A DNA stretch of 64,000 nucleotides from DAHUYF01 sp035945115 (GTDB taxonomy: Bacteria > Pseudomonadota > Alphaproteobacteria > ATCC43930 > CGMCC-115725). Shown here in pieces: positions 15,609 through 23,754 of this stretch (position 1 is its first letter; every line of letters begins with the position of its first letter). The stretch covers positions 1-64,000 of the forward strand of contig DASZAN010000094.1 in the NCBI GenBank assembly GCA_035945115.1. Direction: 5' to 3'. A program made the translations under genes and the position numbers. The notes under the pieces were generated by a model. The model was not told where the DNA came from, ran no database searches, and saw only the letters and a program-made list of their open reading frames with translations.

Positions 15609-17666
15609 TCACATGCCGTAAGCGAGCGTCTGGTTGTTGCCCTGGCGCAAATTGCGATAACGCGCAAGCGCCCAGAGCGGGAAGAAGGCGCGGTAGCCGT
15701 GATAACGGAGATAGAAGACGCGCGGGAAGCCCACCGCGGTGTACCACGCCTCGTCCCAGAGCCCGTGCGGCTGCTGCGTCTCCAAGAGGAAGGCGATGCC
15801 GCGGGCGACGGCGGGATGATCGACCTCACCCGCAGCCATCAACCCCAAGAGCGCCCAGGCCGTCTGCGAGGCGGTGCTCTCCTTCCCTTCGCCGCGGGGC
15901 TTATCGCGCCAATATGAGGCGCCGTCCTCGCCCCAGCCGCCATCGGCGCGCTGGCGCGCCAGCAGCCATTCGACGGCGCGGCGGAAATCTTTCGAGCGCT
16001 TGTCGACGCCGAGCGCGTTCAGCGCGCACAGCGAGGACCAGGTGCCATAGATGTAATTGGTGCCCCAGCGGCCGAACCACGCGCCATCGGCTTCTTGCTC
16101 GCGCGACAGATAATCGCTGCCGGCGGCAATCACGTTCTCGTTATTGATGCCATCGTCGCGGCGTAGCTGCGCCAGCAGGCTCAGGCAGCGCGCCGACACG
16201 TCGGAGGTGGGCGGATCGAGCAGCGCGCCGTGATCGGCGAAGGGGATGTAGTTGAGATAATAATAGGTGTTGTCGGCATCGAAGGCGCCCCAGCCGCCAT
16301 TCTTGCTTTGCATGCCGATGATCCATTCCGCGGCGCGCGCGATCGCCTCGCGATAGCGCGCGGGATCGAAGCGGTGGAGGGCCATCGCCACGACGGCGGT
16401 GTCGTCGACATCGGGATAATGCGGATTGGCGTATTGGAAGGCCCAGCCGCCGGGCCTCACGCCGGGCCGCCACACCGCCCAGTCGCCGTCGACGTCGAGG
16501 ATCTGGCGCTCGGCGAGCCAATCGAGGCCGCGCCGCACCCTCTCCTCGGTACCGGCGCCACCGGCTTCCATGAGCGCGTGGCAGACGAGCCCGGTATCCC
16601 AGATCGGCGAGGCGCAGGGCTGGCAATAAGAGCGGCCGGGTGTCAGCACCAGCAGCTTTTCGAGCGCGCGCTTTGCCGTCACCAGATACGGGTGGTCCTT
16701 GGCGTAGCCCAGGCACTCCAGCATCATCACCGAGTTGGCCATGGCGGGATAGATCGCGCCAAGCCCGTCCTCGCCGTTGAGCCGCTCGGTGACGAAAGCG
16801 ACCGCCGCCTCGATCGCGCGGCGGCGCGTCTCTTTCGGCATGAACGGCTCCGCGAGGCGCAGGACGCGATCGATGCCGTTGAAGATCACCGCCCAGACCG
16901 AGCCGTGCGATTTGGGCGGCGTGGCGTGGGTGCCCGGCGCGAAAAGCTCGCGGACGGTGATGCCGCGCGGGTTCTTGGCGCGCGGCTTCTTCGCCATCAG
17001 CACCAGGAGCGGTGCGATCACTGTGCGCGACCAGTAGCTCACCTTGGTCAAGTGGAACGGGAACCAGCGCGGCAGCAGCATGATCTCGACCGGCATCTCC
17101 GGCACGGCCTTCCAGGAGAGCTCGCCGAAGAGCGCCAGCTGAATGCGGGTGAAGACGTTGCAATGGGCGGCGCCGCCCGCCGCGAGAACGGCGGCGCGCG
17201 CCCGTGCCATGTGCGGTGCGTCCGGCGCGTCGCCCGCCGCTTTCAGCGCGAAATACGCCTTGACGCTGGCGGAGAGATCGAAGGCGCCGCCATGGAAGAG
17301 CGGCCAGCCGCCATGCTCGCCCTGGATCGAGCGCAGATACTGCGCGAGCGCCTGCTGCACGCCGTCATCGATCTCGTCGAGATAATGCTGCAGGAGGATA
17401 TACTCGGCCGGGATCGTGGCATCCGCCTCGAGCTCGAACACCCAATGGCCGTCGCCGCGCTGTTGCGCCAAGAGCGCCGCGCGCGCCGAGGCGACCGCGC
17501 GCTCGAGCTGCGGCAGTTCGGTCGCTTGCGCCGCCGTGCTGCCGCCGATCGTGCCGGAATCCGCCATCATGATTGGTGATCGCCGCGTTCCGTACGGAAA
17601 AGTTGCGCCACCATGGGCTGGCACGCGCCGTCGCTCAAGGGGTTTTCTCCGCAAAGCGTCTCCCAT
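15609..17666 (-). CDS. shc: Squalene-hopene cyclase (HpnF)
   Basis: Shc is a monotopic membrane triterpene cyclase converting squalene to hopene and hopanol. The protein shows the catalytic DVDD motif at residues 419-422 (YPDVDDTAVV) and repeated QW motifs (QSKNGGWGAF, QRADGGWGED, QQPHGLWDEA). I chose ATG 17666 (685 residues) because AAGGAGG lies 5 nt upstream. ATG 17570 would give a more usual 653 residues but has no clear ribosome-binding site. The gene starts within an AT-rich divergent promoter shared with a DUF2975 gene and is followed by hpnG. Confidence 0.96.
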   Translation of the reverse strand: MGDALRRKPLERRRVPAHGGATFPYGTRRSPIMMADSGTIGGSTAAQATELPQLERAVASARAALLAQQRGDGHWVFELEADATIPAEYILLQHYLDEIDDGVQQALAQYLRSIQGEHGGWPLFHGGAFDLSASVKAYFALKAAGDAPDAPHMARARAAVLAAGGAAHCNVFTRIQLALFGELSWKAVPEMPVEIMLLPRWFPFHLTKVSYWSRTVIAPLLVLMAKKPRAKNPRGITVRELFAPGTHATPPKSHGSVWAVIFNGIDRVLRLAEPFMPKETRRRAIEAAVAFVTERLNGEDGLGAIYPAMANSVMMLECLGYAKDHPYLVTAKRALEKLLVLTPGRSYCQPCASPIWDTGLVCHALMEAGGAGTEERVRRGLDWLAERQILDVDGDWAVWRPGVRPGGWAFQYANPHYPDVDDTAVVAMALHRFDPARYREAIARAAEWIIGMQSKNGGWGAFDADNTYYYLNYIPFADHGALLDPPTSDVSARCLSLLAQLRRDDGINNENVIAAGSDYLSREQEADGAWFGRWGTNYIYGTWSSLCALNALGVDKRSKDFRRAVEWLLARQRADGGWGEDGASYWRDKPRGEGKESTASQTAWALLGLMAAGEVDHPAVARGIAFLLETQQPHGLWDEAWYTAVGFPRVFYLRYHGYRAFFPLWALARYRNLRQGNNQTLAYGM

Positions 17667-17772
17667 CTGCGCCTCCTTGCCGTCGCTTGCCCCACTGCAC
17701 ATTTTTCTGTAACATAGAATCTAATTATCGTAAAATAGAAAAATTATGCTCATATATGGAAAGGCATCTCCC

Positions 17773-18324
17773 ATGAACGATGCTCCCACCCAGGGCATGG
17801 CGGGCGACTTGGCGCGGCTCGGCCGCCGCGTCCGATACCTGGTGCTTCTTTACGTGGCACTGGTGGTGTGCGCGGCCATCGCCAGCACGCTGATTTGGCC
17901 CGAGCTGCTGGCCTCACAGCCGGCGCTCGCCGGCATGCCCTTCGCGCCGCCCAGGCTTGGCTTCGCCGCCCGCTTCGTCGCCTTGACCGCACTCGCCATC
18001 GACGCCGCGCCGATCATCTGGGCGGCCTACCACGCCTTGCGCCTTTGCCAATTCATGGCGGGGGGGCGCCTCTTCACGGCAGAGGTGCCGCGGCATTTGC
18101 AGCGGATGGGGCTCGCGCTTGTCCTCACCGCTGTCGTGCAGCCGATTGGCGGGGCATTGCTTTCGCTCAGCATCGGCTATTTCGCCACGGGCACGGGCCA
18201 TATCGCGTTCGCCTTCTCCACCGATCATGTTGGCGTCGCCGTCATCGGCGCGGTCTTGCTCGCCGTCGCGGCGGCGGCGCGCGAGGCCATTCGCATCGCC
18301 GAGGAAAACGCCCACTTCATCTGA
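17773..18324 (+). CDS. DUF2975-type integral membrane protein
   Basis: A 183-residue inner-membrane protein with four predicted hydrophobic segments (about 24-45, 70-90, 118-142, 152-172) and short charged ends. The pattern FMAGGRLFTAEVPRHLQRMG, between helices 2 and 3, matches the DUF2975 family. It is followed after 20 nt by a small XRE regulator, the usual partner of this family in other bacteria (compare Bacillus YoaS-YozG). It is divergent from shc and interrupts the hopanoid genes. ATG 17773 was chosen; an upstream in-frame ATG at 17746 would add nine residues. Confidence 0.75.
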   Translation: MNDAPTQGMAGDLARLGRRVRYLVLLYVALVVCAAIASTLIWPELLASQPALAGMPFAPPRLGFAARFVALTALAIDAAPIIWAAYHALRLCQFMAGGRLFTAEVPRHLQRMGLALVLTAVVQPIGGALLSLSIGYFATGTGHIAFAFSTDHVGVAVIGAVLLAVAAAAREAIRIAEENAHFI

Positions 18325-18344
18325 CGAATTTCCGAGGAGACCTC

Positions 18345-18587
18345 ATGCCGATCGTCGTGCATCTCGATGTCATGCTCGCTCGCCGCAAGATCCGCTCGAA
18401 GGACCTGGCGCAGAAAGTGGGATTGACGGAAGCCAATTTGTCGCTGCTCAAGAATGGCCGCGTCAAAGGTGTGCGCTTCGCCACGCTCGAGCGCTTGTGC
18501 GAAGCCCTCAGATGTCAGCCGGGCGACCTGCTGTCCTACCTGCCCGGCAACCTCCCGTCATCCGAGGAGGTCGCGGCGGAGATTTGA
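18345..18587 (+). CDS. Small XRE/Cro-C1 type transcriptional regulator
   Basis: An 80-residue protein that is almost entirely one helix-turn-helix domain: VHLDVMLARRKIRSKDLAQK, then GLTEANLSLLKNGRVKGVRF as turn and recognition helix, then TLERLCEALRCQPGDLLSYL. It matches the HTH_26/YozG type. GAGGAG lies about 6 nt before the ATG. It is encoded directly after the DUF2975 membrane protein, so the pair probably forms a membrane-linked regulatory unit. Because it sits between hpnE and shc, control of the divergent shc promoter is possible but unproven. Confidence 0.85.
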   Translation: MPIVVHLDVMLARRKIRSKDLAQKVGLTEANLSLLKNGRVKGVRFATLERLCEALRCQPGDLLSYLPGNLPSSEEVAAEI

Positions 18588-18637
18588 AGGTCCGGCTTTG
18601 CAAAATTTTTTGTATGCTTTTGTCACTGACGCCGCGC

Positions 18638-19888
18638 TTAGCGCAGCAACCGCTCGGCGGCAGCAAAGCCGGAGCGGATGGCGCCTTCGATGGTCGCGGG
18701 AAGCCCGGTATCGGTCCAATCGCCCGCCAGCACCAGGTTCGCCCATAGCGTCGCGGCCTTGGGCCGGCGAGCGATCTGCGCCGGCGTCGCCGCGAAGGTG
18801 GCGCGACGCTCCTTGACCACCTGCCAGGGCGGCAGCGGCATCTCCGGCAGATCGTAAGCGCGGCGCACCTCCGGCCAGAGCCGTGCCGCCAGCTCGTCGG
18901 CGCTCATATCCATGAAGCGATCGGCGGCGCTGATCGTCACCGACAGCACATCGCGCTTGCGGAACACCCATTCGACGGTGCCGCCGATGACGCCGATGAA
19001 GAGCGGCATGGTCGCGGGCGCCGTCGTTCGAAAATGCGCATTGACGATGCCGCGGAACTCGTCGGGCGCCAGCAAATCCGGGAGGAGCCGCGCCGCCACG
19101 GGCGCGGTTACCGCGAGCACCACCGCCTCCTCCGCAGCGACGGCTTCGCTCCCCGCATCGAAGGCCAAGGCATGCAAGGCACCGTCGTCGACCTCGACGC
19201 CGCGCAAGCGGTCGCCAAAGCGCAGCTCGGCGCCATGGCGGGCGAGATAGGCGAGTGCGGGATCGATGAGGCTTTCCGAAAGCCCTTCGCGCGGTACCAG
19301 CGGGCGGCAGGCGTTGCCACCGGCGCCGAAACTCTCGCGCAGCACGCGGCTCAGCAGGATCGCCGCCCCTTGCTCCACCTCGGTATTGAGCGCCGCCACG
19401 GCGAGCGGCTGCCAGAGGCGCCGGAAGATCGTAGTTTCGCGGTCGAGCACGTCGGCGACGACATGCTCCGGTCGCGCCGTCATAAGCCGTAGCGCCCGCA
19501 AATAGTCGGCGACCCCCGTGCCGGCGACGCGGCGCGCCGGTTGGAACAGCCACCAGGGAACGCGCCCGAGATTGGGCCGCACCGTCCAGCGCTCACCGGT
19601 TGTGAGATCGATGAAGGGATAAGCGGGCTCGTCCGGCCCGACCAAAGTCTCGAGCGCCCCGATCTGGCGGAGATAGGCCATCGCCGCATGATTGCCGGCG
19701 ATAAGGAGATGGTTGCCGTTGTCGATGCGGCAGCCCAAAGTCGCGTCATCGTAGGAGCGACAGCGGCCACCGGCTTGGCGCGCCGCTTCGTGGAGCACGA
19801 TCCGGACGCCGGCATCGGCGAGGCGCACCGCGGCAGCTAGCCCCGCTAGTCCCGCGCCAACCACATGGACGCGTTTGGGACGGCTCAC
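18638..19888 (-). CDS. hpnE: Hydroxysqualene dehydroxylase / squalene-forming FAD enzyme HpnE
   Basis: HpnE is a flavoprotein of the phytoene-desaturase fold that reduces hydroxysqualene to squalene, the third step of the HpnC-D-E route. The N-terminus MSRPKRVHVVGAGLAGLAAA contains the dinucleotide-binding GxGxxG, followed by LHEAARQAGGRCRSY; the FAD-binding end is LVLAGDWTDTGLPATIEGAI. I chose GTG 19888 (416 residues) because it overlaps the hpnD stop as GTGA and gives the typical HpnE N-terminus. ATG 19915 adds nine unlikely residues. Confidence 0.92.
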   Translation of the reverse strand: MSRPKRVHVVGAGLAGLAAAVRLADAGVRIVLHEAARQAGGRCRSYDDATLGCRIDNGNHLLIAGNHAAMAYLRQIGALETLVGPDEPAYPFIDLTTGERWTVRPNLGRVPWWLFQPARRVAGTGVADYLRALRLMTARPEHVVADVLDRETTIFRRLWQPLAVAALNTEVEQGAAILLSRVLRESFGAGGNACRPLVPREGLSESLIDPALAYLARHGAELRFGDRLRGVEVDDGALHALAFDAGSEAVAAEEAVVLAVTAPVAARLLPDLLAPDEFRGIVNAHFRTTAPATMPLFIGVIGGTVEWVFRKRDVLSVTISAADRFMDMSADELAARLWPEVRRAYDLPEMPLPPWQVVKERRATFAATPAQIARRPKAATLWANLVLAGDWTDTGLPATIEGAIRSGFAAAERLLR

Positions 19889-20748
19889 AGCAACCCGTGG
19901 CGGAGGGCCAGCCATAGCTTGAGCGGTGCGAGCAGCTTCACCGCCCGTCCCGGCTCGCGCCAGCCACGCCGGCGCAAGCGGACGAGAATGGCGTGATAGA
20001 CGGCGCCCATGACCGCCGCGGGCCGCATGGGGCGCCGCGGACACTCGCGCATCGCCCTGGCGGCGTCGCGAAAATGCTGCTCGGCGAGATTGGCCAAAGG
20101 CTCGCAAACCTCGGACAGATGCGCATGCTGAAGGACGCGCCGCGGCTCCGTCTCGGCGATGCCGGCGCGCTCGAGAAGCTCGCGCGGCAAATAGAGGCGG
20201 CCGCGCTCTGCATCCTCCACGAGGTCGCGCAAGATGTTGGTGAGCTGCAGCGCGCGGCCGAGCGAGCCCGCCACCCGATCAGCGGCAGGCGCGTCCGTGC
20301 CGAAAATCCGCACGGAGAGCCGGCCGACCGCGCTCGCCACACGATCGCAATAGAGGTCCAGCTCGGCCAGGCCCGGCGCCCGGATGTCCGCGGCCGCATC
20401 CATCTCCATGCCGTCGATGATCGCGAGGAAGTCCTCGCGGCGGAGCCTGTAGTGCTCCGCCACTTCGCCCAGCACGCGGGCGAGCGGATGGCGCGGCCGA
20501 CCGGCATAGATGGCGTCGATCTCGACCCGCCATTCAGCGAGACCCTCGCGCTTTGCCGCCGGCGCCTCGTCGCTGTCGGCGATGTCGTCGACCTCCCGGC
20601 AAAAGGCATAGACCGCGAACATCGCCTCGCGCCGCTCTTCCGGCAGGAGGCGCATCGCCCAGTAAAAGGAGGTGCCCGCGGCGGCGACGCGGGCGCGGAT
20701 AGCGGCCCGGGGATCGGCGCCGGCATCCTGCAATTCAGCGGCGTTCAC
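19885..20748 (-). CDS. hpnD: Presqualene diphosphate synthase HpnD
   Basis: HpnD condenses two farnesyl diphosphates to presqualene diphosphate. The 287-residue product has the first aspartate motif at D54/D55/D58 (REVDDIADSDEAP) and the second in LTNILRDLVEDAERGRLYLP, with YAFCREVDD and YWAMRLLP helices typical of squalene/phytoene synthases. The start is GTG 20748, overlapping hpnC's stop as GTGA. The product passes to HpnC (encoded upstream), then HpnE. Confidence 0.94.
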   Translation of the reverse strand: MNAAELQDAGADPRAAIRARVAAAGTSFYWAMRLLPEERREAMFAVYAFCREVDDIADSDEAPAAKREGLAEWRVEIDAIYAGRPRHPLARVLGEVAEHYRLRREDFLAIIDGMEMDAAADIRAPGLAELDLYCDRVASAVGRLSVRIFGTDAPAADRVAGSLGRALQLTNILRDLVEDAERGRLYLPRELLERAGIAETEPRRVLQHAHLSEVCEPLANLAEQHFRDAARAMRECPRRPMRPAAVMGAVYHAILVRLRRRGWREPGRAVKLLAPLKLWLALRHGLL

Positions 20749-21605
20749 GCTTGGCCCCAGCGGCGCCCGCGCCACATGCCGCGGATCAGCGCCGCCACGA
20801 AATCGCCGCGCGTCAGCTTCACCCGCATCGCCAACGGATCGCCGCGCCGGAGCCGTCGCGCGAGACGCTCCGCCAAGGTGACGATGATGCCGGTCTCGCG
20901 ACGCAGACCTGGGCTTTGCACCGCGAGCGGCAAGCCGCGCGCCGCTGCGATAAGAGGATCGGTCTCGTCGAGCAAACGGTCGAAGACGCAACGCAGGCCG
21001 GGGCTCGCGCGCGGCGCGCTGAGATCCGCGGCGGCGCTGCAGCATTCGGCAAGATCCTGTTCGGGTAAATAGACGCGGTCGAGCGCCCGGTAGTCGGCGG
21101 CACAGTCCTGGAGATGATTCAGTACCTGCAGCGCGTCGCAAAGAGGGTCGGAATAGCTCCAGGTCGCCTGCGACTCGCCATGCAGATCGAGCACGTGGCG
21201 TCCCACCGGCGTCGCCGAATAGCGGCAGTACTCGCGGAGGTCTTCCCAGTCGCGATAGCGGCGCTTCGTGGCATCGAGCCGGAACGCACGCAGCACGTCG
21301 TGGCAATGTCGGGCGGTGACGCCGGTCTCGTGAAGGCTCGCGCGCATCGCCACCGCCGCCGGCGAGTCCGTCCCGGGCGCTCCCTCGAGAACCTCGGCCA
21401 TCCGGTCGAGGCGGCGCACCTTGTCGTCCGGCGCCAGATGCGGGTTGTCGGCGATGTCGTCGGCCTCGCGCGCGAAGCGGTAGAAGGCATGCACATGCGA
21501 GCGCAGCGCCGGGCGAATGAGCCAGGAGCCCACCGGAAAATTCTCGTCCTCGCGCCATTTTCCCGATGGCGTCTCGAGGCTCGTCGTCAGCTCTGACTGC
21601 GCCAC
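20745..21605 (-). CDS. hpnC: Hydroxysqualene synthase HpnC
   Basis: HpnC converts presqualene diphosphate to hydroxysqualene and is a sister of HpnD. The 286-residue product shows ENFPVGSWLIRPALRSHVHA, the first Asp motif EADDIADNP (D49, D50, D53) and a modified second motif, LNHLQDCAADYRALDRVYLP, which distinguishes HpnC from HpnD. I placed the start at GTG 21605, with AGGGA about 8 nt upstream; it lies inside the end of hpnB (19-nt overlap). Confidence 0.92.
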   Translation of the reverse strand: MAQSELTTSLETPSGKWREDENFPVGSWLIRPALRSHVHAFYRFAREADDIADNPHLAPDDKVRRLDRMAEVLEGAPGTDSPAAVAMRASLHETGVTARHCHDVLRAFRLDATKRRYRDWEDLREYCRYSATPVGRHVLDLHGESQATWSYSDPLCDALQVLNHLQDCAADYRALDRVYLPEQDLAECCSAAADLSAPRASPGLRCVFDRLLDETDPLIAAARGLPLAVQSPGLRRETGIIVTLAERLARRLRRGDPLAMRVKLTRGDFVAALIRGMWRGRRWGQA

Positions 21606-22741
21606 GCCATCCGTCCCTTCCACTCGCCGCCGCGACCCAGCCAATAACGCCGCGCGGAATCGACCGTCGCCGCCAGATATACCAACGCGATGGCCGGCAG
21701 CAAGGGTGCCCAGAGCAGGGAAAGCCCATAAAAGCGCACCATCGGCGCATAGGCGAGGGTCATCGCTGCCCAAGCGAGCGCAGCTGGCCAGCGCGCCTCG
21801 CCGCCGAAGACCACCAGAATAGGCGGTGCCAGATAGGTGAGCGCGAGCCCGGCCGCCGTACCCGCCAGCAAGATCGGCGAATGGTGGAGCTGGTCGAAGG
21901 CGGTCCGCGCCACCATGCGCCAAACATCGGCGATCTGCGGATAGGGGCGAAGGCTGCGCGTCCTCTGTGTCAAGCCCAGCCAGATCGAGCCACCGCTGCG
22001 TTTCACCGCGCGGGCCAGCGCGCAATCGTCGATGAGCGCAGCATGGATCGCGGCGAAGCCGCCGATCCGCTCATAAGCGCTCCGCCGCAGCAGGACGCAG
22101 CCGCCCGCCGCAGCCGCGGTGCGGCGGCGGGGGTCGTTCGACCGTGCAAACGGGTAGAGCATGGCGAAGAAGAAGACGAAGGCGGGGATGAGGAAGCGCT
22201 CGGCCCAGCTTTCGCAGCGGAGCCGCACCATGAGCGAGACGAGGTCGCGCCGTTCGCCCTCGAGACGCGCCACGAGCTCGGCGAGGTTGGTCGCGTGATG
22301 GGCGATGTCCGCGTCGGTGAAGAAAAAGAGATCGGGCGGATCACCCTCGCGCACCAGCCGCACGCCTTCGCCGAGCGCCCAGAGCTTTCCCGTCCAGCCG
22401 CCCGGCAACGGCGGCGCGCTCACGACGCGCAGGCAATCGTTCTTGCCGGCACGTGCAGCGGCTTCCCGTGCAATCTCGGCCGTACCGTCCTCGCTGTGAT
22501 CGTCGACCAGCACGATCGAGAAGCGGCCGGCGTATTGCTGGCGCAACAGCGAGTCGATCGCGGTTCCCACCACCGCCGCCTCGTTGCGCGCCGGCACGAC
22601 GGCGAGCACGGAAGGCCAATGTGTCGGCGGCGCCGGCAGCGGCGCGACACGCGTCAGCCAAAAGAAGCCGCGGCCCAGCAGCAGGTAGAGCCAGATCGCC
22701 AACGACACGCTGGCGAGAAGCAACGCGGCGCTCACGGGCAT
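21587..22741 (-). CDS. hpnB: Hopene-associated glycosyltransferase HpnB
   Basis: A membrane-bound family 2 glycosyltransferase of 384 residues. An N-terminal membrane helix (about 5-25) is followed by a GT-A domain: VLAVVPARNEA, VLVDDHSEDGT (nucleotide-sugar binding), FFFTDADIAHH (DxD-like) and a late acceptor motif, ALIDDCALARAVKRSGG. Three to four hydrophobic helices close the protein. HpnB is conserved in hopanoid loci and its exact sugar transfer is uncertain. It overlaps hpnA's end by 10 nt. Confidence 0.92.
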   Translation of the reverse strand: MPVSAALLLASVSLAIWLYLLLGRGFFWLTRVAPLPAPPTHWPSVLAVVPARNEAAVVGTAIDSLLRQQYAGRFSIVLVDDHSEDGTAEIAREAAARAGKNDCLRVVSAPPLPGGWTGKLWALGEGVRLVREGDPPDLFFFTDADIAHHATNLAELVARLEGERRDLVSLMVRLRCESWAERFLIPAFVFFFAMLYPFARSNDPRRRTAAAAGGCVLLRRSAYERIGGFAAIHAALIDDCALARAVKRSGGSIWLGLTQRTRSLRPYPQIADVWRMVARTAFDQLHHSPILLAGTAAGLALTYLAPPILVVFGGEARWPAALAWAAMTLAYAPMVRFYGLSLLWAPLLPAIALVYLAATVDSARRYWLGRGGEWKGRMAWRSQS

Positions 22742-23736
22742 CGTCCCTGGGCGCGGAACCAGGCGACCGCGTCGGCGAGCGCCGCATCCGCCGGCCGCGG
22801 CGCATATCCGAGCGCGCGACGCGCCTTCTCGGAGGAAAAGAACATCTTCTTCCGCGCCATGCGAAGACCGTCGAGAGTGATGAAGGGCTCGCGGCCGGTG
22901 ACGCGGCCCACGCCTTCGGCGACGAGCGCCAGCGGCCAGAGCGGCGCGATCGGCAATTTGAGGCGCGGCGGCTTGCGCCCGACGAGCCGCGCGATGCGGC
23001 GGAGAATTTCGCCGAGCGCAAGGTTCTCGCCGCCGAGAATATAACGCTCGCCGACTGCTCCGCGCGCTTCCGCCAGGAGATGGCCGTCGGCGACATCGTC
23101 GACGTGAACGAGATTGAGGCCGGTGTCGACATAGGCCGGCATCCGCCCGGCCGCGGCCTCGAGGATGAGGCGCCCGGTCGGCGTCGGCTTGACGTCGCGT
23201 GGTCCGATCGGCGTCGAGGGATTGACGATGACGGCCGGAAGATGCTGCTCGCGCACGAGTTCTTTCACCGCCTCTTCCGCGAGGAACTTCGAGCGCTTGT
23301 AAGGGCCGACCATGTCGGCAAGCGTGCTTGGCGTGTTTTCATCGGCCGGCGTTCCGTCAACCGTGAGACCGAGCGTCGCGACGCTGCTGGTGTAGACGAC
23401 GCGCTCGACGCCGACGGCGAGCGCCGCCGCCATGAGCGCGCGCGTGCCGTCGACATTGGCGCGGTGCATGGCCGCCGGGTCGCGCACCCAGAGGCGATAA
23501 TCGGCCGCCACATGGAAGAGCGCGCCGCAGCCGTCGAGTGCGGCCCGCAGCGAGGCGGGGTTCTCAAGGGAGCCTAGGCGAATGTCGACATCGAGGCCGG
23601 CAACATTGGCGCGGTCGCTCGTCGGCCGCAGCAGCACGCGCACACGGCGTCCTGCGACGAGGAGACGGCGCACCACGGCGGAGCCCACGAAGCCGGAGGC
23701 GCCGGTCACCAAAGCGGGTTTGTCAGCAACGGCCAT
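22732..23736 (-). CDS. hpnA: Hopanoid-associated sugar epimerase HpnA
   Basis: An extended short-chain dehydrogenase/reductase of the NAD-dependent epimerase type, 334 residues. Marks are LVTGASGFVGSAVVRRLL (cofactor-binding GxxGxxG), VVYTSSVATLG (catalytic Ser strand) and the YKRSKFLAEEAV helix holding the active-site Tyr-x-x-x-Lys. HpnA is a standard member of hopanoid loci, presumed to act on a sugar or the ribosyl side chain. It follows dxr by 18 nt and overlaps hpnB, so dxr through hpnE is probably one transcript. Confidence 0.92.
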   Translation of the reverse strand: MAVADKPALVTGASGFVGSAVVRRLLVAGRRVRVLLRPTSDRANVAGLDVDIRLGSLENPASLRAALDGCGALFHVAADYRLWVRDPAAMHRANVDGTRALMAAALAVGVERVVYTSSVATLGLTVDGTPADENTPSTLADMVGPYKRSKFLAEEAVKELVREQHLPAVIVNPSTPIGPRDVKPTPTGRLILEAAAGRMPAYVDTGLNLVHVDDVADGHLLAEARGAVGERYILGGENLALGEILRRIARLVGRKPPRLKLPIAPLWPLALVAEGVGRVTGREPFITLDGLRMARKKMFFSSEKARRALGYAPRPADAALADAVAWFRAQGRCP

Positions 23737-23754
23737 CGGCCAGGAGGCGCCTCC

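Noticed and set aside
16230..17579. A 449-codon plus-strand frame opposite shc
   Set aside because: It is a mirror of the cyclase reading frame with no domain or ribosome-binding site; shc is certain from its DVDD and QW motifs.
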